From Cristatella mucedo (lineage: Eukaryota > Bryozoa > Phylactolaemata > Cristatellidae), in assembly GCA_009760855.2 (NCBI GenBank), contig WPIO01000012.1, positions 1,517,501 through 1,581,500 on the forward strand: a DNA stretch of 64,000 bases. The letters run 5' to 3'. The notes beneath the pieces were generated by a model. The model saw only the letters and a list, made by a program, of their open reading frames with translations. It was not told where the DNA came from and did no database searches. A program made the translations under genes and the position numbers. Positions 1-12,170 of this stretch are shown one piece after another (within the stretch, counting starts at the first letter, position 1; each line of letters begins with the position of its first letter).

Positions 1-2626
1 AGGAGGCAAATCACGAAATCTGACTCCTGGTGGCATCGCTTGCACCAGTCTTACCCCGGGTATCACTAGCTGTATATGTAGGCTGAATGAGAGGTAATTA
101 GGATGCTCTGGAGCTAGCCAAGCCGTTCTTTGTGCCAGGGGCCCCGAGGACCACGGGAACATGAGCCTGGCCCCTACGACAGTGCTGCTGATCACTTGAC
201 CATGCTCGGTTGACCTGCTCAATGATCATCGCTATTGATTTGTCTGTCTCCCCTGCCTGGTCTCATGTCAGATATGGCGGTCGGTTACTCGCGAGCAGTC
301 GCCAATTCCACGAGGACACTTCATGCAGCATGAAACAGGAAAGGTCTTGAGGAGTAAGTCGTCTCCTGCCCACTTGCATATACAGCCACCTTCCTTTTGA
401 CATTTAGCTTCATTAATTCGCGATCATTCAAGATTAGTGGTCCGTGGCATTCGGGCTGCAGGGATTTCCAGACTAGTCTAGGGTCGGTCATGTTGCAACG
501 AAATGCAAAGAAGCCTCGGGCTGCAGTGAGTGAGGCATTACCATGGCGAGGTCGTGCGGTATGGGTCAGCACGGCAGTACTAGTGCGATTGCTAATACCT
601 TTGCTCATCTTCAGCTTAGCTGTCAGGTGTCCGGCCTGAATCTTTGCAGCCCAATTGTACGGGCCAAGCTTCCAGTAGCTCTTCGTGTCAGGCTCTCAGG
701 CCTAAAGAGTGTCCATTACTCATTCTCAGCTCTGCCCCTAGCGTTAGGTCGGCGGCCGACTTCTTCACTCCTAGCAATGGGCAGGGCGGAAAGCGTTCGG
801 CAGGGCACTACCTTACAAAGCTGCACCACCGCCCATGCACCACCGCCCATCCCATTATGGTAAGGTGAAACTGAGCGATCAGCAGCCGATTCACAGGAGC
901 AGGAGCAACAACGTATGTCCTGGAATATCTCTAAAAAAATCAGTCAGTCTTATTGTTTGACAGGGGTGAGATAAAGCTTTTTCTATTTGCGTCAACTCGT
1001 AAATGCTTTTGTTAGAACGTAACCGGATGCCTCACTGGTGTGTGGATCGTGTGTGCTGCCACAGCTGCTTTGGGGAAACTTTACTTGCCCTAGTGTACAG
1101 TTGCCTGAAAGTAGGTGTACACCTGCCTTCTTGCATCTGGACGATTAAAATTAGTTAAATGCACACTGCCCTGGATGCAGATATACCTTTATCTCCTTAG
1201 TGATGTGTAATGGGGTCTTCTGATGTTTGAACAAATTCTAACACAGTGCCAGTCATAAGTTTTCTCCTTCGAGCTGCTCATCAGCAGTATTAGCCTAAAA
1301 TATCAACTTAATCCCTGGAAAGAAGACAAAACCTGCAACACTGCCAAGTTGCAGTGTACAAAGTCAATGCCGGAATATGCTGCCTGAAGGTTGAATTGAT
1401 ATAGCAAACAAATACTTGTAGCAAATAACTCATTCTGCTACCTGGTTTTGCCTGCTGGTTTGAAAAATGTGCGAATTCAACTTGTCTCTCGGTATCTAGC
1501 AGGTTCAAAAGCAATTGTCAAGGGAAATGACATGTTTATATTGCAACATCACAATACGATTAAGTAAGATTTAGTGGTTGTGCCAAGTGTAATCCCTCTC
1601 TCGATAACTCCATCTTAGTTACTGTGACTACCACTTCTTCAGGAATGCTCGATGCTTGGTGTCATCTGGTTTTACACATAAGTAGAGGCAGGTCAGATGT
1701 GGATTGATGCCATGCCGAAGATCGATGGCGAAGCTATAGCAAGAAACTACCCAACTACGTTTCTAATGAAACATGGGTAGTAGAACCATATGACACTGTT
1801 ACTAAAGTCATGGCAGACATCTGAGGTGCCAAAATCATGATGGTCTGCAGCTTTTAAAAACTGGCCATCCAAGGGGATTTAGTATATGCATTTAGCATAC
1901 CAACCGAGTCAATACCTAGGAAAGTTTAAAAACTCTGCAATGACTTGTGTAGCAGAAAACCCTTTTAGGTATTTTTCTTTTATTTGCTCCATCAATTTCT
2001 TGCATCATTTTGAACAGTTTCTGGCCTATGGCTGCATGTGCGTGAGAATAGCTTTCTTCAAACCCTGGATTATTACCAAGGAAATGCCCTATGCAGATTT
2101 TGAGATGCATTAGAGAGAGCAGTATGTATTCCTGGTGCACCTAATACATCTTACATAGGAGTGTTCTGAGGGTGCTACGGAATGCAATCCTTCGAAAATG
2201 GCATCTTTTTCAGAAGCCGGGAGGTGCTCCTGAAACTGCAAAAAACAGGCTCATTCAGCATATGTGTGCCCATGGTAAGCACTCTGGGGTGGTAGCATGC
2301 ACCATTTGTTACTAATATTGCTGGCTCTTATGCTTACATTAGTTCTGGTGAATTTGCCTAGGCCATGAGTTCACATGACAATGAAGTATCTGAGAGTATC
2401 TGTCTCGACTCCTCGAGGTGTATTGACTTCTCAATCAATTGTGAATAGTTCTCTCTGCTATCGGCTTGAGCAGTTGATTGCACAGTGGCAACAAGTGGCG
2501 TGAGCCGAAGTTAATGAGCACTTCTGGCTTACTTTGACCAAAGCGGGTTGAGGCAAATGTACGTTAGCCTAACTTCGCCTTCGTTTGTGGTCTCAAGCCC
2601 AGTGCCTGCTCGTTTGTGGCTTCAAG
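1..2626. other. Upstream intron or flank of the KLHL-like gene, no exon recognised
   Basis: I read this stretch on both strands for kelch-blade, BTB or BACK signatures (double glycine followed by aromatic residue, the conserved Trp motifs) and found none. Open frames here are short and of random composition. If the KLHL exon at 2627 is correctly placed, most of this is its preceding intron. Confidence 0.5.
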
Positions 2627-2839
2627 GTTATATGCAGCCGGCGGCCGAGACGGCAGCTCGTGTCTGAGGACCCTCGAGTGCTTCGACCCGCATACGAACC
2701 GCTGGACCCTGCTGGCGCCGATGGCCAAGCGACGTGGTGGCGTGGGCATGGCCAGCTGCAACGGCTTCCTGTACGCAGTCGGCGGCCATGATGCACCGGC
2801 TAGCAACCCGAGCAGCAGCAGGTTCGACTGTGTCGAAAG
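2627..2839 (+). CDS. KLHL1/4/5: KLHL1/4/5-like kelch protein, internal exon (kelch blades)
   Basis: This exon belongs to a kelch-like (BTB-BACK-kelch) protein, normally a substrate adaptor for cullin-3 ubiquitin ligase or an actin-associated protein. The frame reads [20 protein letters not shown], then a [20 protein letters not shown] segment, then [14 protein letters not shown] and DCVER. This is one full kelch blade and the start of the next: double glycine after an aromatic residue, then a conserved Trp. The 'GGHDAPASN' signature is, to my knowledge, characteristic of KLHL1/KLHL4/KLHL5. The exon follows an AG at 2625-2626 and ends before GTGCGT at 2840. The first base completes a split codon and the last two bases (AG) are completed by the next exon. 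The open frame runs past the donor to 3026, but that extension has no kelch character and is intron. Upstream domains lie outside the window. Confidence 0.9.
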
Positions 2840-3234
2840 GTGCGTACGCGTGCTGCCGCACTGCAAGCCACAGCCTCGAAGCGGTCGCCAGAACTCCGGA
2901 ACTCCGCCAAGCGGGTCTGTGGTCCGATTGGCACGTATGACGATAGTCTCCCGAAGGAGTGTGCCGTGGCTGTTGGGCAGGCATGCACCTAAGCCTGCCA
3001 AACGTGCAACTAGTATTGCAGCCTAGCAGCCTCGCGACAACAAAACCAGGCAGGCAGACGTTTTCGTTAGCCGGCTGGCCGACCGGAGCCGTTCGTCGTG
3101 TCCCCCTGGCTTCCGGGAAGCTTGATTATGAAATACTTCCTCTAGGCAGACCAGAGCAAGAGAGTGATCGAACCTGAAAGTGAGTGCATGAACCTCGAAG
3201 TCAATACGTTACTTAATAGATAGCCTGAGCATTT

Positions 3235-3620
3235 CGGTGTGTAAGTGGTGTAATGTGGCAGTTGCAACGTTCACGACAGACAAGCCTAGCTGCCGAGTTT
3301 TGCATAGCTGTTAGTGTCATGTCATGGATCGAGACCTGCCAGTTTGGAGTTATAGAAGTGTAGACAGGATGTCATTAATATATGGATTAGCTTATCTGTG
3401 GTGTCCTTACTAAGCTAGCCCAAATTTTTGCTATGACAAATGTGCTTTCTGATTCCATTTTAAGGGTTTGGCATTTCTATTTCTGAGTAGCTCTGGGTGG
3501 GTGCCCGTAACCAGTGTGCTGGCTTTATTGTCATTCAATTTCGGAAAGCATGCTGCCATCCTAGTGTGAGTGTCGGTAATCTGTTCCGCAAAGAAGTTCA
3601 GAGAGAGTTTGACGCGAGAG
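3235..3620 (-). mobile_element. Degenerate CR1/L2-like LINE fragment
   Basis: Segments around 3240-3330 and 3340-3410 match the reverse-strand LINE copies at 21.7-21.9 kb and 48.8-48.9 kb (landmark 'gacagacaagcctagctgcc'). 3525-3600 matches the part of the same LINE that encodes the region after YADD. It lies in a KLHL intron, antisense, and is heavily decayed. Confidence 0.75.
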
Positions 3621-4444
3621 CTCCCATGTGCTCGGCTTTGTGTTTTTCGACCGTGCTCGCTAGATTCCCAGCCCCCTCGGCCTGCTTTTCTCCATCTTTG
3701 GTACTTATGGTGTGCATTGGCTTCTTTGATATCTATATTGAGGCAAGTCCGAAACCGGCTACCGCAGCTGACAAGGACTTTTTTACATGTTGGAAAATCT
3801 CTAAATTTTTAAATCTGAGGTCCTCCTCTCATCGCTGTAGTCTTGTGTAATGCTCGTCGGCATGCAGAAGGGATTCCGCTGCGTCTTCGTTACCTCCGTG
3901 GTATACCTCCGACTGGATGCTCCGTGTCTGCCGAATCACTCGGCTCCTTGGTGCAATAATTTGCATCCACATCGTGGATCAGAAGATCTTAATTTTCAAG
4001 TCACCTTCTGCTGCCTCCCGGGCATGGTTATCTGTCCAACTCGGTCGGCATGCTGGCATTAGGGCACACTATCTCAGGCCCAAGCTAGCCACGCTGATGC
4101 TTCACACTTGCCTAACACTTTTCGTCTGCTGCATCGGTACGCATGTATCGTGCGTAGGGTGCTTTGTCTTGCATTAGTTCTAGCAATTTCTCAGTGTTTA
4201 TGTCTAGCCACCGTAGCAGCATTGGCAGGCGTACCAAATCGGGGTATTGTGGCTCGGTGTGCCAGGGCTTACTATTTTCCGGACTGGGCAGGTCGGGCGA
4301 CTCGCTGTCCGCGAACTCCTTCGGCCTTCCCTTGATGGGCTGCCTTGGACAAGGCGTCAGCTTGGCCCCTCGGCTTAGTCTGTGGCTTGATATGCCTCTG
4401 CTTTGGAGCCATGGCTGTATACTCAAGAGGTACTGTCCGCCCGA

Positions 4445-4615
4445 GTCTATCACGAGAGAGACAGAGACAGACAGGGAGAGACAGACAAAGAGAGACTGGG
4501 ACAGGGAGAGACGGACAGAGACAGACAGGAGGCAAGAAAGAAGGAGAGAGGTGGAGTGAGGGAGAAGGAAGGAGAGACAGACAGGGAGGAAGAGAGACAA
4601 TAAGCACGGATGATG
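4445..4615. repeat. Purine-rich imperfect (GACAGA)n microsatellite
   Basis: About 170 bp are almost exclusively purine plus C in GACAGA/GAGAGA units. It lies in the KLHL intron between 2840 and 4863. Long open frames on both strands here are low-complexity artefacts. Confidence 0.9.
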
Positions 4616-4863
4616 AGAGACATGGAGACTGAGGGGGAAGGAGGGTAATCAGTGGCAGAGAAAAGAAAAGAATAGTAGAGGTGAGCGTGTCTTGCTGACG
4701 ACAAACCACCTCCAGTTCGAATAGGAAAGCTTCATTCTGTGCTTCTGCTGGTCGAGTGCTGTCTATGGTCGAGCGTTGTGGCGGGCACTACTATTTTCTT
4801 GACCACAGACTAATCTGTCCGGTACCCTGAGTCGATGTGCTCATGTGCAGCTCGCTCGTGCAG

Positions 4864-5035
4864 GTACGATCCGTCGACCGATGCTTGGACGACCATCGCT
4901 CCGCTGAGCTCTCCACGCGATGCCGTGGGTGTTGGCGTGCTCGGCGGTCGGCTCTTTGTCGTCGGCGGCTACGACGGCTCCAAGTATCTTAGCGATGTCG
5001 AGTGCTACGACCCCCAGACTGGCGAATGGGCCAAG
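4864..5035 (+). CDS. KLHL1/4/5: KLHL1/4/5-like kelch protein, internal exon (next kelch blades)
   Basis: The exon follows a CAG acceptor at 4861-4863. Its first base completes the AG left by exon 2627-2839, giving Arg. It reads [20 protein letters not shown], then [20 protein letters not shown] and [17 protein letters not shown]. Joined to the previous exon this gives the kelch junction '[14 protein letters not shown]' and a further blade with GG, YDG, ECYDP and W at the expected spacing. It ends on a complete Lys codon before GTAACA at 5036, so the next exon must start in phase 0, as the one at 10778 does. In KLHL1/4/5 proteins this is the penultimate part of the propeller. The frame continues beyond the donor to 5152 without kelch features. 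Confidence 0.92.
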
Positions 5036-5299
5036 GTAACACCTGGCCTTGAACTTCCTGTCTGCCGCCTACACGGCCAACGTCTGCCCGCCATTGCCGA
5101 GTGGGCTCGTGCGAGTAGACGGGTCATGCCTGCGGTTCGGCCTGGTTGGTGATAATGCCGAGAAGCCGGAAGCAGGATTACATATGCACCCTTGCATCGA
5201 GACCCTTTGGAAGCTCGGTGCTAGCTCTCAAAGATACCCTTGTTAACGAATCCTGATGTCCCCCTCCTGGTGCTGGTTGTCCGTTAGAGCTGCGTTGCC

Positions 5300-5400
5300 T
5301 GCTCGTGTCGTGTGTGTGTGTGTGTGCGCGTGTGTGTGTGTGTGCGCGCGCAAGTGGGCATGCATGCAGGCTTGTGGGCCAGTGTGTGTGTGCACCAACA
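5300..5400. repeat. (TG)n/(GTGC)n microsatellite
   Basis: Alternating TG with interspersed GCGC steps, densest at 5307-5352, in the large KLHL intron. Confidence 0.9.
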
Positions 5401-5479
5401 GGTCTTTTGAGGGAGGTCTCAACCGAGTATGAAATGCATGCCATGCCTCGGTGACGATTAGCTATATCGCTATATCAGA

Positions 5480-5602
5480 GACATCAAGGTTGCATGCCTT
5501 CAACGACCAAGGTCGTGGACCCGAGCTCCATGGTAAATGTTAAATGCCCGGATAGAGGTTAAGTTCTCTTTGGGCGCTATACAAATGAATTATATGTAAA
5601 CA
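5480..5602 (+). mobile_element. tRNA-derived SINE, family S1 (5'-degraded)
   Basis: It ends with the S1 tail: 'gataga' then 'gttaagttctctttgggcgc' and 'tatacaaatgaattat', like the copy at 36122. The B-box region (GGTCGTGGACCCGAGCTCC) is recognisable; the head is decayed. Confidence 0.75.
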
Positions 5603-5604
5603 AT

Positions 5605-5725
5605 ATTAGCTGATTCACCAGCCACATTTGTATAGTGGCAGAAGAGCCTTAACGACTATCACCACTGCTTGCAGTTGGCACTAAAAGATCGCCCACTGCA
5701 GGATGTGAACCCATGAATTTGATCG
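5605..5725 (-). mobile_element. tRNA-derived SINE, family S2 (partial)
   Basis: It is reverse-complement to the S2 body ('gtatagtggcagaagagcc', 'ctatcaccactgcttgcag'), with a decayed tRNA part at about 5695-5725. It sits tail to tail with the S1 copy just before it. Confidence 0.75.
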
Positions 5726-7004
5726 GTTCTCTCATCACTGCTGATATAGACTCTTCAGCTGTGCACATCTTTGCTACAATGGTTGTGGGCTAGCCCTTTT
5801 CAGTTAGCAGTGCAGGGCATATGGCAGGTGGTGCAGGTTGATGCCTAAACCATAGCTTGATTGGTCATTGGTTCAGCATTGCCATGTATAGATCGTTGTT
5901 TTGACTTTCCCAGATGTGTACTTGTACATGTGCATATCATCCAATGCCTTCCGGCATACTGCAGTATTGCAGTTTGTGAGGAATAGTAGACATTAAACCT
6001 TAAATAATTACACCGAAGCACAAAGAACGAGTGCTTGCAATTAACACAGTGCCTTTCACGGTGGCATTTTCATAAATAACTCTGCGTATACAGCAAAAAT
6101 GACGAGAGAAAAGTTTCTTCGGCCCTTAAAATTCGTTTAAAAATGGCGGACCTCCATGTTGCAGTACCTTGAAAATGACTGCAAAGTCCGGTGTGGAGGA
6201 TCTTAGACTGGTGTACTAGTATGAAAGCAACAGTGCACTTGCTGTCTCATTTCCTAGCTTCACACTATCACCAATCGGCATACATACCATCTAGCTGACT
6301 TCCTATACGAAGTTTCAAATGCGGATTTTTTGCCAAACATGACTTTATAACGTTGCAATTGCATTGTAAATTCAAATTTTTGAGATTTCGGTGATGTACA
6401 ACCAGAAGTTTCGGCCAGTATAATTGATAGCGCAAGGAGACTCAGCCGCCCACTTGTCACTATACCCGCTAAGACTAGCTGGTAGAGCTCAAAGGTTTAG
6501 GTATCATTTCACCCCTTCGAGGTTTAATGCTCAAAGCTTTCAGACTATTTCTAGAAAGCTTGTTGGTAGGGTTACGGTTGAGCGTCGACTAGATAAAACA
6601 GGGGTGTGTTTGCTCAGTACGAAAAACGCCACTTTTGCCATATAAAGTGGCTCATGGCTTGATTGGAATTTACCTAGGGAAAGAGCACACTCGGTTCACG
6701 AAGACTCTAGCAAAACATAATGGGGCGACAACGGTTTTTTTGTTGTGAAAATGTATGTATTACTTTGGCTGTTGCTCCAATGCAAGTTTCAATGATAATT
6801 GCTTTCAGATGAAAGTGAAATTTGGTGGCAAAAGGGTCATCGTCTGGGTCTGCTTCTATGGCTGGCACCCATGATGCAAGAGGTTTACTTATAATTACTT
6901 CAGACAATTGCAGTACCTAGCCTTATGAGCCATCGTGGAGATGGCAGTCTTTTCAAGCAGGGTAATGAGCCTGAGAATGGCAGCTATCGGTTTTCAATAT
7001 TTTT
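5726..7004. other. KLHL intron, unrecognised sequence
   Basis: No exon, RNA gene or repeat family seen elsewhere in the window is recognisable here. Confidence 0.4.
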
Positions 7005-8500
7005 TAATTATCAAGTAGGCTTGAGTCAGGTTTTAGAGCCTATCATTTTACTCAGTCAGCATTGTTTCGGGTGCATAACGGCCTTCTCACGAATGCAGGT
7101 TTAGTTTAAGTCTCTCTGCTTGTTTTGCTTGATCTTTCGGCAGCAGTTGATACTATTGATAACCAAGTGCTTCTCGAGCGCCACTCATCTCGCCTGGGCA
7201 TCACTGGCACTCCACTGCAATGGTTTAGGCCCTATCTCAGTAGCAGACTCCAGAGCATTGATGTCATCGAGCAGAAATCATCTCCCGAGGAACCACTAAA
7301 GTATGTGGTTCTTCAGGGCTCTGTGCTTTGTGCTTGGTCTGCTTCTTTTTACAATTTAAACTCATCCTCTCGCCAATGTAATAAATCGCCTAACATAATC
7401 TAGACTTTCACTTTTATGCGGATGACACATAGCTATACATAGCCTGCATATGCTTTGATGCCTCCCACCCTTTAGCCTGTCAGACTCTTCCAACGTTTCC
7501 AACCTTCCAACTCCCTAGCTGCATGTATTTCTTACACCTGCACATGGCTGGCAGCAAACTGTCTCAAATTTAAGGACGGTAAAACGAATTCACTGGTTTT
7601 GGGCAAACCTAGTGTGATTCTGAAATTGGAAAACCTAACCCTCTAAATCGGCTCGACCAGCATATCTCCTGTTGAATCTGCACGAAATCTAGATGTCCTG
7701 TTCCAAAGTAAGCTTTCATTAGACGTTCACATCAGCTCCACAGTAAAATCTTTCTTCTTTCAGCTGCATAACATTGCAAAATTGTGGGCCTGCTTAGACA
7801 GGGATTCCACATCCAAGTTGGCCCATGCATTTTTGACATCCCGTCTCGGGATTTAACATACCGTCTCGACTTCTGTGATACACTACTTGCAGGTCTACCG
7901 GCTTATGCAATCAGGCACTTATAGTTCGTGCACAATTCTGCAGCTAGGCTTGTCTATTGTGAGTATTGCAGTAGCCACATCACTCCACTTCTCCTTCACT
8001 AGCACTGGCTCCCAGTCAATCAATGCATTGACTTCAGCGTTCTGTTGCTCACGTTTATGCTCCCTCGTTCTGTGGCTCCAGCCTATTTATCAGAGCTACT
8101 CCCGAACCAGCATCGTACCACCTGCTCTTCTGATTCAAATCATTTAGCTATACCTCGAACAAACCTCAAAGCCTTCGGAGACTCTGCCTTTAGTTCATAT
8201 GCTTCCAAGGCCTGGAGCTCACTCCTGACTGACGTCACGACATCCCTTGACCCGACGACATTTTATAGCAAGCTAAAAAGCACCTATTCCTCACAGCATT
8301 TATTTGATCCTTGTGATTTGTCCTTAGTATGCTTATGCCTGCTGACACTATGCATGGTACCATCAACCATAGTATACATGTAGACACCATGCATGTTATC
8401 ACTAACCAACCATACGGTCATGCTTCCTTTACTGCATATGTACAGTACCTAGAAAGAGATTCAGTTCTCTGGGGATGCTATGCAAATGTATTACTATTAC
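7005..8500 (+). mobile_element. CR1/L2-like LINE, 5'-truncated and decayed
   Basis: A non-LTR retrotransposon remnant in the sense orientation inside the last KLHL intron. Conceptual translation shows a reverse-transcriptase start of LLDLSAA type near 7125 (here LDLSAAVDTIDNQVLLERHS). A decayed YADD region follows near 7420 ('tatgcggatgacac'), then the C-terminal LPV/LLPNQ-type segment (8045-8250) in other frames. Several frameshifts and stops separate these blocks, so it is not functional. The 3' tail at 8441-8500 ('cctagaaagagattcagttc') is the family tail also seen at 16.4, 41.2 and 59.0 kb. The 57545 copy is the closest full relative. Confidence 0.88.
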
Positions 8501-8939
8501 CATTTATCTGCTATACTGTAGAATTGTGTTTGTGGACACGATGCTACCAGCATGACCCAGTCAATCTTCAGACCTGAATCTCGTTGGGTCTCTGGGGGGG
8601 AGGAGTGTATAAAAGGCTCAGCGATCAGTTGGGTAGCTAAAGAATCGCTGTTCTTAAGTTTGCTGGACGTTTAGAGAGCGATAAGGCCATGTGCTTGCAA
8701 AAGCTTGGTTTGCTGCATGCCGGAGAGGCTCGGACGGGTTATTTTTCATCGTTGTGATGTAACTTCCTATTAGCTATGAAAATTAATACACTTGTAAAAC
8801 TTTACTTACATGTTACTTGAGCTTGTTGTATGTACTGTGTATGAGTACAGCAGGATGCAATAACGTTTTCTATAACAGAATTGAAATTGTTTGGGGTCCA
8901 CGGTCATTTTAAGCTGCCTTACCGATGCTTCTGTGCTCG

Positions 8940-8970
8940 AGTGTATGTGTGTGTGTGTGTGCGTGGGTAT
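8940..8970. repeat. (TG)n microsatellite
   Basis: Short TG run at 8943-8962 in otherwise unrecognised KLHL intron sequence (8501-10070). Confidence 0.8.
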
Positions 8971-9779
8971 GTGGAGCTGAAAAGGGTAGGGGCGTTTTTC
9001 ATTTCTTTTATCTTTTCTGGCTTTGAAACCAGGTCCTCGTTGTCTCGCGAGTTGGCAGAGACCCGTGCTCATATCCACCATCTCGCTCGTGTGAGTCATT
9101 TTTATACCCAGCCGTATTATGTATGGGCTTCGTGGGCTGTCTGTGCCATTACCGGCTGCTCATCCGGCCTTCGCTCACTTGCTGATCGGGGAACCAGAAT
9201 CAACGACCGGCTGCTGAACTAGACAGATCCAGTCATGAGATAGCTCTTGTTTGTTCTGTCTGTTCTGTTTCCCCTTCGAAGCTGTTAATGCAAGATTTGA
9301 TGTTCCCACCAATAAGCGATCGGGTATCGGTGGGTATGTGTATCTTTGCACGCGTCCCACCTGCTGCTTGTGATGGTCATACCTGCCCCACGAGTCCAGC
9401 TAGAGCTCATTGCCATTTCCGGCTCTGTTAATCTACGGCTGGGTGTGTGGTCGCTGAAAACACTGTGGCTGGTTTCTGGAAGTAGATCTAGGTGCATTCC
9501 GGGCTGAGTCTTCCTGCATAATGCATAATGCAGTGCAGAGTTTTGTTACTAAACGAAAGACCGTACTACTCCCAAAGTGCAAGCGTGTCTGCGAAAAATT
9601 GGTCATAAGTAAATGCACTCTAGGCCCCACAGTGGTCGGAAAGCTTCCGACTCGTGCATTTCGCCGGGTTGCTGTTTTCCCACTAACTAGCAACATTTTT
9701 AACGTATAAACATTGTTTTTGGAGTCGAAGCAGTTTCTTTGGCCGTGTTGGAGGCCTGAGCTGAGGCCTTGGAGCTCGG

Positions 9780-9835
9780 CATCGGCCGATATTTTCCTCG
9801 GCCGCTATTTTCCCCCGGTCGCTATTTTCCTACTA
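9780..9835 (+). repeat. Short tandem repeat, three ~17-bp units
   Basis: Three neighbouring units of the form CGGCCGCTATTTTCC, with small differences. Confidence 0.6.
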
Positions 9836-10064
9836 CCCTTCGGATGCCGGCTACTGCTGATTGCTTGACGCCAATGTTTTAGATTTCCTTCCCGAAACCA
9901 GTTGATGCTAACTTAAACGTTCGTTTACCGCCGACAGTAGTAGTGCGTTTTCCCGCGAGGCCCTGGTTACGAAGAAATCTGAAAAAGATGGCCGCTGTTC
10001 CGATGAAGAGAAACAGTTCTGTGAAAAAAGCGTTTGCTCCTTTCTTTCTGTGCTTATGGGTATA

Positions 10065-10160
10065 ATTGTACATGTTATCACTAATCAACGGACACGCATG
10101 TTTTCCTACCTACACCTGTATGTAAAGTGCCTAGAATGAGATTTCGTTCATTATTTTTTA
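10065..10160 (+). mobile_element. LINE 3'-tail fragment
   Basis: 'acatgttatcactaa' followed by 'gtaaagtgcctagaatgaga' matches the terminal part of the resident LINE. Only the last ~90 bp remain. Confidence 0.6.
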
Positions 10161-10265
10161 TTTATGAAAAATGTTTGCGAAACGTGTGTTAAGGTATTTT
10201 GCGAATTTTGTCCCAGCCGAAATTGTGTGTGCTTTGAGCTATCGGAGATACAGCCGTGAAGGTTC

Positions 10266-10384
<119 letters not shown>

Positions 10385-10777
10385 ACTAACCCCCCTGACA
10401 AAACCGAAACGTCAGTGGCTCTTTGGAGGCTAGGTAGAGTCGAAATGGATCATGGTAAAAAGAATATTCCAAAATAGAGCTCGAAGCAAACTCCAGACTC
10501 TATGGTATGAAGTCGAAATTCTTCAATGGTCATAATTAATAAGCAATTTATTGCGGAGATGCTCGGTACGTTTGGAGTTCGTTGCTATATCGATTGTCGC
10601 ACACTCATTCTGGCCATTAATTAGTCTGCACGAAGGCATTCAGCCGGTATGCCGGCTGACGCGGAGCACAGCGAGTGGACAGGTTTTTCTTTCTCGGAGT
10701 GCTAGTTATACCCTCCGCTCACCGATCGGAGCTCGTCTCGTGCTGTGCTACAGAGGCACCTGCTTGTGTCCTTGTAG

Positions 10778-10996
10778 GCAGCCCCGCTGTGCGTTGGCCG
10801 GGCCGGTGCATGCGTCGTCTGCCTGCGTCCGAGCGGCGCCGACCAGTTGGCCGTGACGCGGTCGCTGAGCAGCTTGAGCTTGACTGGCAGTCACACGTCT
10901 GCGGTTGTCTACGACAGCTTCACTGCGACTCCTGGCGGCAGTGGCGGAGGCGGCAGCAGGATGAACGCGAGCTTCAGCGAGCCCAGGCTCGGCTAG
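10778..10996 (+). CDS. KLHL1/4/5: KLHL1/4/5-like kelch protein, terminal coding exon with stop
   Basis: This exon has no internal ATG-initiated frame of note and is found only by its kelch signature. After the acceptor 'tccttgtag' (AG at 10776-10777) the frame reads AAPLCVGRAGACVVCLRPSG and continues 72 codons to TAG at 10994-10996. 'APLC.GRAGACVV' is the end of the last kelch blade in KLHL1/4/5 proteins, directly after the '...EW.K' that ends exon 4864-5035. Phase 0 agrees on both sides. Beyond the propeller is a lineage-specific tail rich in Ser, Gly and Thr (SLSSLSLTGS, then a GGSGGGGS linker and NASFSEPRLG) that vertebrate homologues lack as far as I recall. The intron it closes is 5742 bp long. 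Confidence 0.88.
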   Translation, partial: AAPLCVGRAGACVVCLRPSGADQLAVTRSLSSLSLTGSHTSAVVYDSFTATPGGSGGGGSRMNASFSEPRLG

Positions 10997-12010
10997 CTGC
11001 TCACACCCGCCGCCGTCGCAGCCGCCGAACGGTCGGGCAGGCGCTGGAACTCATCCTTTGCCCCGGCACGCGATCGTGGGAAGTATCGGAGCTGACTGCC
11101 GCTTGCACTGAACGCGGCTAGGGTAGCCCAGCAGTTCGTACGGATGCCGGAATGCAGATGGACCCACTCCTGCCCTTCGGATCTTCTGTCAGGTTGCTTA
11201 ATTGAGGTTGACTTAGCTTCGGGTGAGATCCATGTGAATCCTCTCGGTGCTCGCGGGGCGACTGTGAATCTTGCCAGCCCCGCGATCAGCGGCTCTCGGC
11301 AGCTGAAGACGCGGGCATCCTCGGATTCCGCCGAGCCTCCTCCTGCCAGGCATCCGGTCGTATGCAATTACTGATTAGCACAGGTTTTTTCGGACCACCG
11401 TAGTGTAACTTTATGCTCTTGCAGGCATGACCTGCTTTATTTTTTCTATTTAGAATGGCACACGCGTAGGTGCGGCGCAGGTCTTAGCGTCCGCGTAACA
11501 TTGCGCCAGTTTTTCTTCTGTTTTTCGTTGCCATGCATGGACTCAGTCTAAAACTATGCAGAGACAGTCTGCAACCGGTAACCCCGAGAGCGCTCACGTA
11601 TACATTGTCACTTTCCACGCCTGTGCTCCCTTAAAGTAGTTATTGTATGCATCCAATTTTTAACGAATACATTGCCTGCCGCTCCGAATACATCGCATGC
11701 CAGCAACCAGCACCGTGGCCGGGATTTTGGCATTTGCCGAATCTTTTACCTCGACAGAGCCAGCCTATATTAATCACATTGAAGTTGTGTGTCTGGCGGC
11801 AAGCCTGACTGAACGTAACTTCAGATCAGTCCGACGGGAGGGACTGAATCGTCAGCACCTCCTTTCTACGACCTTGCAAAGAGTAAGCTGTACTGTTTAC
11901 TCACTGGCTCGGATTATGAGAGTGCTGGCGTTGCTAGATGTTGCAGCCTCTGAAACACATCCCAGCGACTAAAACGCACAACAGAATGGAAAACAGGAGG
12001 GCTGCCCACG
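10997..12010. other. Probable KLHL 3' UTR and intergenic sequence
   Basis: No further exon is visible. The first AATAAA hexamers after the stop are at 12699-12704 and 13544-13549, so either the 3' UTR is long or a variant signal is used. Neither can be decided from sequence. Confidence 0.4.
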
Positions 12011-12011
12011 C

Positions 12012-12170
12012 CGTGGTTTGGCTCAGTGGTTAAGATGCTCGCCTTTGGCGATCAAGGTCGAGGTCAATGCATTTTTTAAGTCCGAGGTCGTGGGCTCGAG
12101 CCCTGCCTCACACGTGAAGCGCCAGATCAGAGTTCTGTTGGGGTGCTGTGCAAATGAATTATATTTAATT
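12012..12170 (+). mobile_element. tRNA-derived SINE, family S1
   Basis: The head 'ggtttggctcagtggttaag' is a pol III A-box region. The B-box is GGGCTCGAGCCCTGCC near 12090. The tail 'cagagttctgttggggtgct' then 'gtgcaaatgaattatattt' is the S1 3' end. It carries an extra ~30-bp insertion between the boxes. Confidence 0.85.

Noticed and set aside
1-900. An upstream kelch exon of the KLHL gene
   Set aside because: No GG-aromatic or Trp blade pattern in any frame, so no exon could be supported.
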